From contig NZ_JFYL01000022.1 in assembly GCF_000632455.1 (NCBI RefSeq), forward strand, positions 1-42,327: a stretch of 42,327 nt of DNA, written 5' to 3'. Both the position numbers and the translations under genes were made by a program. Shown piece after piece: positions 18,651 through 27,124 of the stretch. The notes beneath the pieces are model-generated. The model saw only the letters and a program-made list of their open reading frames with translations, ran no database searches and was not told the origin of the DNA. Each line of letters starts with the position of its first letter. Positions within the stretch are counted from its first letter, which is position 1. Origin of the DNA: Acinetobacter sp. Ver3. GTDB taxonomy: Bacteria; Pseudomonadota; Gammaproteobacteria; Pseudomonadales; Moraxellaceae.

Positions 18651-18679
18651 TTGTCATCTGATTGCAATTTTAACTTCAT
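18651..18679 (+). promoter_or_regulatory. Possible Pho box before the PhoD-type gene
   Basis: Three 7-bp units, TTGTCAT (18651), TTGCAAT (18662) and ACTTCAT (18673), are spaced every 11 bp. That is the period and approximate sequence of PhoB boxes (CTGTCAT with 4-bp gaps). Only the first unit is strong. They lie 51-79 bp before the start codon. Confidence 0.35.
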
Positions 18680-18729
18680 AAATATGGTTTAAGTTCGAAG
18701 TTAAAATAACTCGCCAATTCATAAATACA

Positions 18730-20493
18730 ATGAAAAATAAAATCTCAAGACGCGCATTAATTAAAAACTCATTGGCTGGATTTGGTGCGATTTCACTGCC
18801 TGTTTCGATTACAGCATGTAATGGCGATGGTCAAACCAGCAATGAGCATAAAGTTGAATTTTTGCATGGAGTGGCGAGTGGAGATCCATTACAGGATCGA
18901 ATAATTCTTTGGTCGCGAATAACACCTACAGATGTGACGGCAACATATGAGTTAGATTGGGAAATTGCACTTGATGAGAATTTTTCGAATATCGTGCAGA
19001 TGGGGAGAATTAAGACCTCTGCTGCAAAAGACTTTTGCTTGAAAGTCGATGTGCTTAATTTGAGTGCCGATACTCGCTATTATTACCGATTTAAATATGG
19101 ACAGATACATTCTCCAATTGGTCGTACGAAGACCTTAGCAACCAAGACCAATGCGGTTAACTTTGCCGTATGCTCATGCTCAAATTATCCAGCTGGTTAT
19201 TTTTATGTGTATCGTGAAGTTGCGAAGCAGGACGTGGATGCTGTGCTGCATCTGGGCGACTATATTTACGAATATGGCAAAGATGGGTATGCAACTGAAC
19301 AAGCTGAAAAGCTTGGTAGAACACTCGATGTGGATAATCAAAACGAGATTTACCGTCTAGAAGATTATCGAAAACGTTATGCAAAATATCGAACAGATCC
19401 TGATTTACAAGCGGTTCATCAACGTCATCCATTTATTCTGATTTGGGATGATCATGAGCTGACAAATGATGCATGGCGAGCTGGTGCGCAGAATCATCAA
19501 CCTGATCTAGAGGGAGATTTCGTAGTACGAAGAACAGCAGCCCTAACCGCTTATTTTGAATGGATGCCAATTCGCGAAAAAAGCAAAAATGATATTCTTC
19601 ATATTTATCGTCAGTTTAATTTTGGTGATTTAGTTCAACTTAATATGCTAGATACACGTATGTTGGCACGTGATGAGCAACTGGCTTTTGCTTCATTTAT
19701 GGATGGTGAAAATCTAAATGTTGAGCAATTTAGAGCGGCGTTATTGAATGAGCAGCGACAGCTAATAGGGATAGATCAGTTAAACTGGTTGGCGAATAGT
19801 CTGCAGAGCTCTCGTGCAATATGGAATGTACTGGGTCAGCAAGTATTGATGGCGAAAATGTTGGTACCTGCTGAGGTATTACAAATATTAAATGTCGCCA
19901 AAAGTGGAATGGTAGATGACAACTTTTTAATAGAAGCTCAAAAACGTCTGATGGAGTTGGTCGCGATTAAATTGCGTTATAAAAATAGTGACCCGAGCTT
20001 AACTGACGCTGAATTATTAAGAATCCTAACCGTGATTCCTTATAATTTAGACGCTTGGGATGGTTATTATGCTGAGCGTGAGCGTGTTTATGCTTTGTAT
20101 GAGCAGTATCAGAAGAAAGTTGTTGTGTTGGCTGGAGATACCCATAATGCGTGGGAGTCTGCATTACATCAACAAAATGGTGAGAAGGTGGGGATTGAAT
20201 TAGCAACAAGTTCAGTTTCTTCACCAGGTATGGAGAAATATCTCAATTTACCTGAGAACTTAATGCAACAATTTGAACAAGTGTTTATCCAATTGATTGA
20301 TGAATTAAGCTTTTGTAATTTGAATCAACGAGGCTATTTAAAATTGAGCTTTGATTCTACGCAATTGAGTGCAGATTGGTTGTTTTTAACAGATATTCAT
20401 TCACAGGAGTATCAAGTTGATCAACTGAGATTGCACTCGACCACATATGATACCAATTTGAATATAATTAAAGTAATGCAGCAAGCAAGTTGA
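18730..20493 (+). CDS. PhoD-family alkaline phosphatase/phosphodiesterase, Tat-exported
   Basis: 587 residues. The N-terminus has a twin-arginine signal (SRRALIKNSLAGFGA, 6-20), and ITAC at 27-30 fits a lipobox, so it may be a Tat-exported lipoprotein. Next come an N-terminal beta domain (about 40-135) and the PhoD metallophosphatase domain: FAVCSCSNYPAG, VLHLGDYIYEYG, WDDHELTNDAWR and VLAGDTHNAWES supply the metal ligands. Family enzymes release phosphate from phosphodiesters or phospholipids outside the cytoplasm. It is monocistronic. No strong Shine-Dalgarno is visible. A possible Pho box upstream would fit phosphate-starvation control. The gene lies between two tRNA-Leu copies. Confidence 0.9.
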   Translation: MKNKISRRALIKNSLAGFGAISLPVSITACNGDGQTSNEHKVEFLHGVASGDPLQDRIILWSRITPTDVTATYELDWEIALDENFSNIVQMGRIKTSAAKDFCLKVDVLNLSADTRYYYRFKYGQIHSPIGRTKTLATKTNAVNFAVCSCSNYPAGYFYVYREVAKQDVDAVLHLGDYIYEYGKDGYATEQAEKLGRTLDVDNQNEIYRLEDYRKRYAKYRTDPDLQAVHQRHPFILIWDDHELTNDAWRAGAQNHQPDLEGDFVVRRTAALTAYFEWMPIREKSKNDILHIYRQFNFGDLVQLNMLDTRMLARDEQLAFASFMDGENLNVEQFRAALLNEQRQLIGIDQLNWLANSLQSSRAIWNVLGQQVLMAKMLVPAEVLQILNVAKSGMVDDNFLIEAQKRLMELVAIKLRYKNSDPSLTDAELLRILTVIPYNLDAWDGYYAERERVYALYEQYQKKVVVLAGDTHNAWESALHQQNGEKVGIELATSSVSSPGMEKYLNLPENLMQQFEQVFIQLIDELSFCNLNQRGYLKLSFDSTQLSADWLFLTDIHSQEYQVDQLRLHSTTYDTNLNIIKVMQQAS

Positions 20494-20501
20494 TCGTAGC
20501 G

Positions 20502-21233
20502 CTACATAATGCTATCGATATATTTTTCAATATCGGTATGCTTGTAGCGCATACACAATTTGTTTTCATAGTTCATCAAATGAACATAAAGTTGCGCATT
20601 TTTTTGTTTTTGTTCAATCAGTAATTGATGCTGCTTTGAGTTTTTCGATGAAAAGATTAGTTTTAAGTAAAGCTTAAAATTTTGTTTATAACTCCAGAAA
20701 GCCGCTCTACGAATTTCTTGAATGTAGTAATAGTTTTCTTTCGAAGTATTTTCTCGGAATAAATTCTCTTTATAAAATTTAACGAAACCAAAATTCATAG
20801 CGAAATAAAACAAAATTCCCTGTAAGAACCAACTTTCCATAAAAGCGATATTTAAACTTTGTAAAAGAATGAGGATGGTCAGTTTGAATGGGGTATTTTT
20901 AAGTTGCTGGTAAGTTGAGATACTACTGTGCTTGATCTGTTTGAGGATGATTGGCGTAATCAGCATAAAAAATAACATGATACACAAAACAGCACTCCCA
21001 CCAGATTGAAAGCCTTCTAAAAAAATAATGTGTTGTTTAAGCAAAAGGGTTAACAAATATGAGCAAGGAAGGAAAATCATTAATGCAAGTGCAAGCGGGA
21101 TCAGTTCTTTACGCTCATCTAGAATCCCTTTGGTCTTTAACTGACTATAGAGCAAGAAGTTTTTTTTAAACGCTTGAGGATATTGTTGTTTTAGTTCTTG
21201 AAGATATTGAGCAACTTGCTGATTTTGATTCAT
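20502..21233 (-). CDS. Polytopic membrane protein of unknown function
   Basis: 243 residues. The N-terminus is charged and Gln-rich (MNQNQQVAQYLQELKQQYPQ). Four likely membrane segments follow at about 44-65, 79-97, 115-131 and 133-150, and then a basic C-terminal cytoplasmic tail of about 90 residues rich in Lys, Gln and Tyr. I recognise no family. It converges with the PhoD-type gene, with only 8 bp between stops and no obvious terminator. It lies between the two tRNA-Leu copies. Confidence 0.65.
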   Translation of the reverse strand: MNQNQQVAQYLQELKQQYPQAFKKNFLLYSQLKTKGILDERKELIPLALALMIFLPCSYLLTLLLKQHIIFLEGFQSGGSAVLCIMLFFMLITPIILKQIKHSSISTYQQLKNTPFKLTILILLQSLNIAFMESWFLQGILFYFAMNFGFVKFYKENLFRENTSKENYYYIQEIRRAAFWSYKQNFKLYLKLIFSSKNSKQHQLLIEQKQKNAQLYVHLMNYENKLCMRYKHTDIEKYIDSIM

Positions 21234-21294
21234 TTGAATATGAAATTCTGAAGATGAGTGATTATAGCAGATGAGTTTAAAGAAAATGCAGACA

Positions 21295-21316
21295 TAAAAA
21301 AACCAGCTTACGCTGG
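21295..21316 (-). terminator. Terminator of the tRNA-Cys/tRNA-Leu unit
   Basis: CCAGC-TTAC-GCTGG stem (21303-21316), followed on the minus strand by eight T. It is a duplicate of the hairpin at 18370-18392. Confidence 0.8.
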
Positions 21317-21352
21317 GTTCTTTATTTACACCATTATTCTGTATTGGAAGAA

Positions 21353-21438
21353 TGGTGCCCGAGGCCAGACTCGAACTGGCACGCTTTGTGGGCGGGGGAT
21401 TTTAAATCCCCTGTGTCTACCGATTTCACCACTCGGGC
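21353..21438 (-). tRNA. tRNA-Leu (TAA), copy 2
   Basis: 86 nt with encoded CCA and anticodon TAA, identical to copy 1 except for one base in the loop of the long variable arm (21389). It lies 9 bp downstream of tRNA-Cys on the same strand, so the two are one transcript. Confidence 0.97.
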
Positions 21439-21447
21439 TTAACAAGA

Positions 21448-21521
21448 TGGAGGCGGAGGTCGGAATCGAACCGGCGTACACGGAGTTGCAGTCCGCTGCA
21501 TGACCACTCTGCCACCCCGCC
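21448..21521 (-). tRNA. tRNA-Cys (GCA)
   Basis: 74 nt including encoded CCA. The acceptor stem is GGCGGGG/CCTCCGCC-type, the discriminator is U73 as usual for cysteine tRNAs, and the anticodon loop CTGCAAC gives GCA. The T arm carries GTTCGATTC. It is the first gene of a Cys-Leu tRNA unit. Confidence 0.97.
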
Positions 21522-21538
21522 ATGTCTTGTTGATGCGT

Positions 21539-21566
21539 ATATTAACAAGCTCTGAAAAAAAAACAA
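21539..21566 (-). promoter_or_regulatory. Promoter of the tRNA-Cys/tRNA-Leu unit
   Basis: On the minus strand, TTGTTT (21566-21561), a 16-bp spacer and TAATAT (21544-21539), ending 17 bp before the tRNA-Cys 5' end. Confidence 0.55.
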
Positions 21567-21674
21567 TAGTGCTTTTATTCGTATGTGCAGAAAAACAGCA
21601 TATAACGGAAATTATTTAAAATATTCATGTAGAATGTGCGAAATTGATTCATATCAACACTTGGGAGATGTGCC

Positions 21675-22523
21675 GTGGCATTAGTTTTAGATGGTCGTGC
21701 ATTGGCAAAACAAATTGAGGCTGATTTGTTAACTCGCGTAGAAGCGTTAAAAGCAAAATCAGGACGTACTCCAATTCTTGCGACGATTTTAGTAGGTGAC
21801 GATGGTGCATCTGCAACTTATGTGCGTATGAAGGGTAATGCATGCCGCCGTGTTGGTATGGATTCACTTAAAGTTGAACTACCAAAAGAAACGACGACAG
21901 AACAATTGCTTGCTGAAATTGAAAAACTCAATGCAAATCCTGATGTTCACGGTATTCTTTTACAACATCCAGTACCAGCGCAAATTGATGAGCGAGCGTG
22001 TTTTGATGCGATCTCACTTGAAAAAGATGTGGATGGTGTTACTTGCCTTGGTTATGGTCGTATGGCAATGGGTGAAGCGGCTTACGGTTCTGCGACACCG
22101 GCAGGTATTATGACGATTCTGAAAGAAAACAACATCGAAATCGAAGGTAAGCATGCGGTTGTTGTAGGTCGTTCTGCAATTTTGGGTAAGCCAATGGCAG
22201 CTATGCTTCTCGAGGCGAATGCTACTGTAACGATTTGTCACTCTCGAACACAAGACCTTGCTAGCTTTGTGAAGCAAGCGGATATCATTGTGGGTGCAGT
22301 GGGTAAAGCTGAATTGATTCAAAAAGATTGGATTAAACCTGGTGCAGTAGTTGTTGATGCTGGTTTCCATCCACGTGATGGCGGTGGTGTGGGCGATATT
22401 CAACTTGTTGGTATTGAAGATATTGCTTCAGCTTACACACCAGTACCGGGTGGTGTAGGTCCAATGACAATCACAACGTTGATTCGTCAAACAGTTGAAG
22501 CAGCTGAAAAAGCTTTAGGTTAA
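21675..22523 (+). CDS. folD: Bifunctional methylene-THF dehydrogenase / methenyl-THF cyclohydrolase; GTG start
   Basis: 282 residues, the usual FolD length. It interconverts 5,10-methylene-, 5,10-methenyl- and 10-formyl-tetrahydrofolate with NADP, feeding purine and formyl-methionine synthesis. Signatures seen are [14 protein letters not shown] (the family's catalytic Lys is this K), [27 protein letters not shown], the nucleotide-binding [18 protein letters not shown] and the closing [15 protein letters not shown]. The start is GTG, with GGGAG 7 bp upstream. It is monocistronic and is followed by a REP-like element. Confidence 0.97.
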   Translation: MALVLDGRALAKQIEADLLTRVEALKAKSGRTPILATILVGDDGASATYVRMKGNACRRVGMDSLKVELPKETTTEQLLAEIEKLNANPDVHGILLQHPVPAQIDERACFDAISLEKDVDGVTCLGYGRMAMGEAAYGSATPAGIMTILKENNIEIEGKHAVVVGRSAILGKPMAAMLLEANATVTICHSRTQDLASFVKQADIIVGAVGKAELIQKDWIKPGAVVVDAGFHPRDGGGVGDIQLVGIEDIASAYTPVPGGVGPMTITTLIRQTVEAAEKALG

Positions 22524-22527
22524 TATT

Positions 22528-22632
22528 ATCTCCCTCTCTTGCGCCGTATACGGCTCAGGGAGAGGGTTGGGGTTGAGGGTATTGAGTTAGATAAATCCTC
22601 TCGCTAACCCTCTCCTTTAAAAGGAGAGGGAA
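22528..22632. repeat. REP/MITE-like inverted-repeat element
   Basis: About 105 bp of C/T- and G/A-rich inverted repeats after folD. CCCTCTC (22532-22538) pairs with GAGAGGG (22560-22566) around a perfect GCCGTATACGGC (22543-22554). CCCTCTCCTTT (22608-22618) pairs with AAAGGAGAGGG (22620-22630). The middle segment, GGTTGGGGTTGAGGGT, resembles the repeats scattered through many proteobacterial genomes. It carries no gene and may also end folD transcripts. Confidence 0.65.
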
Positions 22633-22697
22633 TTCTCTTTATTAATTTAGGTTTCGTATTTGAAACTCAAATTTTGTATATTTAAAAATAAAATCCA

Positions 22698-23378
22698 ATG
22701 AGCTGTACTTTCCAATTTCCTAAAGCGCCTGAACATTTACTCAAAGCCTTACATGATGTGATTCCAGGTTGTGAACTTCATGCACAGCAATTGCCTGATA
22801 CACCAATTTCACTTTGGCTCATTCCACCTGTTTTTCCAACCGATAAGCTAGATGATGAAGTTATTCGTCGTATATGGAATGATACGCCATATTGGATTTT
22901 CTGTTGGGCATCAGGTTTAGCAATGGCACAATGGTTATTGACTGAACCGCATCATGTGAAAGACAAAGTGGTTTTAGACTTTGGCGCAGGTTCAGGCGTA
23001 GTTGCTATTGCGGCGAAAATGGCTGGGGCAAAACGAGTCATTTGTTGTGACATTGATCAAGTTAGTTTGGATGCGTGTCGTGCCAATGCTGAATTGAATG
23101 ATGTTGAGCTTGAATATTTGGATGACTTATATAAAGCTGAGCAGGTTGATATCTTGTTGGCGGCTGATGTGTTGTATGACCATTGCAATCGTTTCTTCTT
23201 AGATGAGTTTTTAAAATTTGCACCCGAGGTATGGGTGGCGGATAGTCGTGTGAAAAACTTTAGTCATCCGAAGTATGAAAAGCTTGATGAGCGCAGTGCA
23301 ACGACATGGCCAGACTTAGATGAATCACCTGAATTTAGAAATGTCAGTTTTTATAAGACACTCAATGAAGTACATTGA
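22698..23378 (+). CDS. Class I SAM-dependent methyltransferase (ETFB-lysine / nicotinamide methyltransferase-like)
   Basis: 226 residues. A leading region of about 85 residues contains WNDTPYWIFCWASGLAMAQWL, typical of the METTL20/ETF-beta lysine methyltransferase-like group. The Rossmann methyltransferase core follows, with motif I VVLDFGAGSGVVAIAAKMAG (91-110), the acidic residue after strand 2 (ICCDID) and the post-motif LLAADVLYDHCN. It is cytoplasmic; the likely substrate is a protein lysine, but this is inferred from family resemblance only. The final codons form one arm of a 13-bp hairpin shared with the converging lipoprotein gene. Confidence 0.8.
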   Translation: MSCTFQFPKAPEHLLKALHDVIPGCELHAQQLPDTPISLWLIPPVFPTDKLDDEVIRRIWNDTPYWIFCWASGLAMAQWLLTEPHHVKDKVVLDFGAGSGVVAIAAKMAGAKRVICCDIDQVSLDACRANAELNDVELEYLDDLYKAEQVDILLAADVLYDHCNRFFLDEFLKFAPEVWVADSRVKNFSHPKYEKLDERSATTWPDLDESPEFRNVSFYKTLNEVH

Positions 23379-23385
23379 GTGTCTT
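23355..23385. terminator. Shared hairpin between convergent genes
   Basis: A perfect 13-bp stem, AAGACACTCAATG (23355-23367) with 23373-23385, and loop AAGTA. It spans the stop codon of the methyltransferase gene. T runs are weak, so it may be a bidirectional terminator or a 3'-end stabiliser. Confidence 0.6.
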
Positions 23386-23389
23386 AAGT

Positions 23390-23821
23390 TTAGAGTGTGC
23401 AGTTAAAGCGAACCACTTGTAAGAGACTAGGCTTAGTTTCTAAAGAAAGACGTGTATTGTAGTCTTCATTGCTGTATAGACTTTGAGTGTTTGAGAGTCC
23501 GAAAGATGTTCGTGATTGGCCAATTTGAACCTGTTGAGTTTCTTGAGTTTTGTAATTGGGATTGGCAATTTCATTTACACTCAAAATGGTGGTTTTATAC
23601 TGTTGAGTATGTCCTAAAACTTGTTGGCAAGTGCGTTGCAATTTGTGTTCATCAATATTTTGGTTGGCACGTGCAGAGAGGGTATACGAAATAGTGGCAG
23701 AATTCTCTGATTTATTTTCAATTTGATATCCTGTAGCTCCATTGTGCTGTCGCGGAACAGATTGACAGGCTGTAAGCATAAGGGCGATTAAACAAGAGCC
23801 AATCATTTCTATTTTTTTCAT
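23390..23821 (-). CDS. Small lipoprotein of unknown function
   Basis: 143 residues. Lipoprotein signal MKKIEMIGSCLIALMLTAC has lipobox LTAC and Cys19 as the lipidated residue; Gln20 follows, so there is no inner-membrane retention Asp and outer-membrane sorting is expected. The mature part is Gln/Asn/Thr/Ser-rich with two further Cys (CQQV and the terminal FNCTL), possibly a disulfide. I recognise no named family. AGGAT lies 8 bp before the ATG. It is monocistronic and sits between the methyltransferase and pckG terminators. Confidence 0.75.
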   Translation of the reverse strand: MKKIEMIGSCLIALMLTACQSVPRQHNGATGYQIENKSENSATISYTLSARANQNIDEHKLQRTCQQVLGHTQQYKTTILSVNEIANPNYKTQETQQVQIGQSRTSFGLSNTQSLYSNEDYNTRLSLETKPSLLQVVRFNCTL

Positions 23822-23924
23822 TATTCGATCCTAATAAGCTGTTTAAATCAGTATGCCATAAGTGTGACAACTTATTGGTACTAATAAACGTTACTAAATA
23901 CACTTTATTCAGTTTGTTTGAAGT

Positions 23925-23954
23925 AAAAAAAAGGTCACCGAAGTGACCTTTTTT
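23925..23954. terminator. Terminator of pckG
   Basis: AAGGTCAC (23931-23938), loop CGAA and GTGACCTT (23943-23950), with A and T runs on the two sides. It lies about 15 bp after the pckG stop on the minus strand. Confidence 0.88.
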
Positions 23955-23964
23955 CTCATCATGC

Positions 23965-25794
23965 TTAAGCAGATTTAACCGCTTCTAAAAGCTCAGCTTG
24001 ACGTTTTTTCAACGCTTCTGGTAAACGATCACCAAGTTTGTTGAATAATTCAGTGTGGCTTTCAAGTTCTTTGATCCATTGATCTTTGTCTTGAGAAGTC
24101 ACAAGGTCAAATTGTTCTTTCGTAAAGTCAGAACCAGTCCAGTTCAACTGTTCGTATGTTGGAACACGACCAATTGGAGTTTCAACAGCGTCAGCACGAC
24201 CTTCACAGCGATCGATAATCCACTCAAGAACACGCATGTTTTGACCGAAACCAGGCCATACAAAGTTGCCTTCAGCATCACGACGGAACCAGTTCACGTT
24301 GTAAATACCAGGAAGCTTGTTACCAGCAGCTGCAGCTTTCTCGCCAACTTTCTCACCCATTTCTAACCAATGCGTGAAGTAGTCAGCCATGTTGTAGCCA
24401 GCAAATGGAAGCATCGCAAATGGATCGCGACGAACAATACCTTGTTGACCAACAGCAGCAGCAGTTGTTTCAGAGCCCATCGTTGCAGCTTTATAAACAC
24501 CGTCAACCCAGTCAAATGCTTCTGAAATTAGAGGCACTGTGTCCGCACGGCGACCACCAAAGATGAACGCAGAGATTGGAACACCTGCTGGATTTTCCCA
24601 GTCAGCATCAATAGAAGGGCATTGACCAGCTGAAACTGTGAAACGCGCATTTGGATGAGCCGCTTTTTCTTCACCAGTGTGTGGTTGACCTTTCCAGTTA
24701 GTTAGGTTAGCAGGCGCTTCTTTAGAAAGACCTTCCCACCATACTTCACCGTTGTCAGTCACAGCAACGTTTGTATAGATCACGTCTTTATGAAGCGTAG
24801 CCATACAGTTCGGGTTCGTCTTCGTGTTAGTACCAGGCGCTACACCGAAGAAACCTGCTTCAGGGTTGATTGCATATAAGCGACCATCTTCACCTGGTTT
24901 GATCCAAGCAATATCGTCACCTACAGTTTCAATTTTCCAACCTTCATAACCTGCTGGTGGAATTAACATTGCAAAGTTTGTTTTACCACAAGCAGATGGG
25001 AATGCAGCTGCGATGTAGTGTTTTTCACCTTGTGGATTTGTCACACCAAGGATGAGCATGTGTTCAGCTAACCAGCCTTGTTGACGACCCATGAATGATG
25101 CGATACGTAATGCTAAGCATTTTTTACCAAGCAATGCGTTACCGCCGTAACCAGAACCGAATGACCAAATTTCACGAGTTTCTGGGTAATGCACGATGTA
25201 TTTTTCTTTGTTGCAAGGCCAAGCAACGTCTTTTTGACCTTCTTCCAATGGTGCACCTACAGTGTGTACACATGGAACAAATTCGCCATCAGTACCTAGA
25301 ACGTCATAAACAGCTTTACCCATGCGAGCCATTTTAGACATGCTGACTGCAACATAAGGAGAGTCAGTAAGTTCGATACCAATGTGAGCAATATGAGAAC
25401 CTAAAGGACCCATAGAGAAAGGTACAACGTACAAAGTACGACCTTTCATAGAACCGTCAAATAAACCGTTTAATTTTTCACGCATAACCGCTGGAGCTTC
25501 CCAGTTGTTAGTTGCGCCAGCATCTTCTTTGTTTTCAGAGCAGATAAAAGTACGGTCTTCAACTCGAGCAACGTCAGAAGGATCAGAGTTTGCAAGATAT
25601 GAACCAGGGTGCTTTTCTTGGTTAAGCGCTTGCATTGTGCCGTTAGCGATCATCAAGTCGATATAACGTTGATATTCTTCTGCGCTACCGTCACACCATT
25701 CAATTTTTGCTGGTTTTGTTAGTTTAGCAATCTCTTCCACCCAAGCAATAAGCTTAGGGTGACGAACGAATTCTGGTGCGTTCACTTGGGTCAT
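23965..25794 (-). CDS. pckG: Phosphoenolpyruvate carboxykinase (GTP)
   Basis: 609 residues, the normal length of the GTP-dependent family. It converts oxaloacetate and GTP to phosphoenolpyruvate, GDP and CO2, the entry step of gluconeogenesis from acids. Seen are the P-loop FPSACGKTN (265-273), metal-binding GDDIAW (292-297), the [14 protein letters not shown] loop and the catalytic lid region TVSAGQCPS. The frame stays open for another 38 codons upstream, but ATG 25794 is chosen because it begins the conserved enzyme. The upstream region holds a 12-bp-period direct repeat. Confidence 0.97.
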   Translation of the reverse strand: MTQVNAPEFVRHPKLIAWVEEIAKLTKPAKIEWCDGSAEEYQRYIDLMIANGTMQALNQEKHPGSYLANSDPSDVARVEDRTFICSENKEDAGATNNWEAPAVMREKLNGLFDGSMKGRTLYVVPFSMGPLGSHIAHIGIELTDSPYVAVSMSKMARMGKAVYDVLGTDGEFVPCVHTVGAPLEEGQKDVAWPCNKEKYIVHYPETREIWSFGSGYGGNALLGKKCLALRIASFMGRQQGWLAEHMLILGVTNPQGEKHYIAAAFPSACGKTNFAMLIPPAGYEGWKIETVGDDIAWIKPGEDGRLYAINPEAGFFGVAPGTNTKTNPNCMATLHKDVIYTNVAVTDNGEVWWEGLSKEAPANLTNWKGQPHTGEEKAAHPNARFTVSAGQCPSIDADWENPAGVPISAFIFGGRRADTVPLISEAFDWVDGVYKAATMGSETTAAAVGQQGIVRRDPFAMLPFAGYNMADYFTHWLEMGEKVGEKAAAAGNKLPGIYNVNWFRRDAEGNFVWPGFGQNMRVLEWIIDRCEGRADAVETPIGRVPTYEQLNWTGSDFTKEQFDLVTSQDKDQWIKELESHTELFNKLGDRLPEALKKRQAELLEAVKSA

Positions 25795-25813
25795 GGTGAG
25801 GCCTATATCAAAA

Positions 25814-25833
25814 GTGTACAATGTGGTGTACAA
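25814..25833. promoter_or_regulatory. Direct repeat in the pckG leader/promoter region
   Basis: GTGTACAA occurs twice (25814-25821 and 25826-25833) with a 4-bp gap, a 12-bp period. Each contains the palindrome TGTACA. It lies 20-39 bp upstream of the pckG start, a position where a regulator could act on the promoter. Confidence 0.4.
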
Positions 25834-26200
25834 ATAATATCTAGATGCTGGTTTGCAGACTCTAGATTCAGTATGAAAAAAAGTGGCTGTATTAAAGCAT
25901 ATTTTCATAAAAAAAATAAGACCAAAGGCTGAAATACCGCTTAAGACTTTGATGGTATTAAGTGCATGTAATCATTATATATTTTTTTTAAAAATGAATG
26001 ATTTCTTTTTCATGTTTAATTTTTATGTTTAGTATTTTTAGTTAAAATATTTATATTAAACAATAGTTTGGTTAAATTTTGAGATCAATTCTCATCATCG
26101 AAAAATCAAATGAACGTCATTTAAAAATTACATAAATTGGCTTTTAATTGAGTAGTAAATAGACGAAATTTTAAAGTAATTCAATTTTTAAAGCCATAAA
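25834..26200. other. AT-rich divergent spacer between pckG and the lipid-kinase gene
   Basis: About 370 bp, very AT-rich, presumably holding the promoters of pckG (minus) and the kinase (plus). I see no gene, tRNA or strong repeat in it. Confidence 0.5.
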
Positions 26201-27124
26201 ATGAATTCAATGCTTAAGCCTTTGTCTATGATTTTTAATGAAAAATCTGGATTTCATGCCACCAATAATGATCAAATTTATGAGCAACTCATGCGTTATT
26301 GGACAGATCTAGGTTTTGAAATACAAGTTTTTGATATTGCATCAGAAATGAGTATTCAAGCACTCATCGAAAAAGTTCATCTTCGACATTTAAATCATGA
26401 TAATCAGGGGGTAATTGTGGTTGCCGGGGGAGATGGAACGTTAAATTCTGTGGCTAATTATTTATTACATCAAACCATCCCTTTGGCAATTTTACCTTTA
26501 GGCACATTCAATTATGTTGCACGGGTTTTAAATATTCCTTTAGATATTCTCGAAGCTGCAAAACTTGTGGTTGAAGGTAAGCCTAAAGCAGTGCATGTGG
26601 CAAAAATTAATGATGCTATTTATCTAAATAATGCGAGTTTGGGTCTTTATCCATTGTTTATTAAAAAAAGAGAGTTATATAACCAAAAACTAGGGCGTCT
26701 GCCATTACATGCCTATACTTCTGGCTTAGATGTGTTGATTCGTGATCGTAAAGAATTAAAGTTAGAAATTGAGGTGGATGGTGTAAATTATGCAGTTAAA
26801 ACCCCTTTATTATTTTTAGGCAATAACCAACTTCAATTAAAAGAAATGAACCTCAATATCGCTAAAACGGCAGAAGAGGGTCGGGTTGCGGGAGTTGTAC
26901 TTGCTCGCACGGATAAGCTGAGTATTTTTAAAACACTCATCCAACTCGTTCGTGGAAAATTAGATCAGGCAGCAGACGTATATAGTTTCAGTGCGGATCA
27001 TGTGCGTATACGTTCTCATCAAAAAAAAATGACAGTAGCAATCGATGGAGAAATTATTCAACTGGATTCACCATTAGATATTCATGTTGAAAGAAATGCA
27101 CTGACCTTGATGGTGCCACAATGA
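26201..27124 (+). CDS. Diacylglycerol/lipid kinase family protein
   Basis: 307 residues of the DAGK catalytic family (YegS/BmrU/DgkB type). Nucleotide-binding motif VVAGGDGTLNSVANYLL (73-89) is followed by LAILPLGTFNYVARVLNIP and later VAIDGE. No membrane segment is visible; it works on membrane lipids from the cytoplasm in characterised relatives. The lipid substrate is not known here. Its stop overlaps the next start as ATGA (27121-27124), so kinase and phosphoesterase are translationally coupled. The Shine-Dalgarno is weak. Confidence 0.88.
   Translation: MNSMLKPLSMIFNEKSGFHATNNDQIYEQLMRYWTDLGFEIQVFDIASEMSIQALIEKVHLRHLNHDNQGVIVVAGGDGTLNSVANYLLHQTIPLAILPLGTFNYVARVLNIPLDILEAAKLVVEGKPKAVHVAKINDAIYLNNASLGLYPLFIKKRELYNQKLGRLPLHAYTSGLDVLIRDRKELKLEIEVDGVNYAVKTPLLFLGNNQLQLKEMNLNIAKTAEEGRVAGVVLARTDKLSIFKTLIQLVRGKLDQAADVYSFSADHVRIRSHQKKMTVAIDGEIIQLDSPLDIHVERNALTLMVPQ

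Larger units (their letters stand above)
21292..21438. repeat. Long direct repeat, copy 2 (tRNA-Leu plus terminator); copy 1 at 18367-18512
   Basis: About 147 bp covering tRNA-Leu, the spacer and the terminator are nearly identical to 18367-18512. The differences I can see are one A in the A run, two substitutions in the spacer and one in the tRNA. The two copies are in direct orientation, 2.9 kb apart. Confidence 0.93.

Noticed and set aside
21258..21523. Short open frames on both strands over the tRNA cluster
   Set aside because: They are read through tRNA-Leu, tRNA-Cys and a terminator, which explain the sequence fully.
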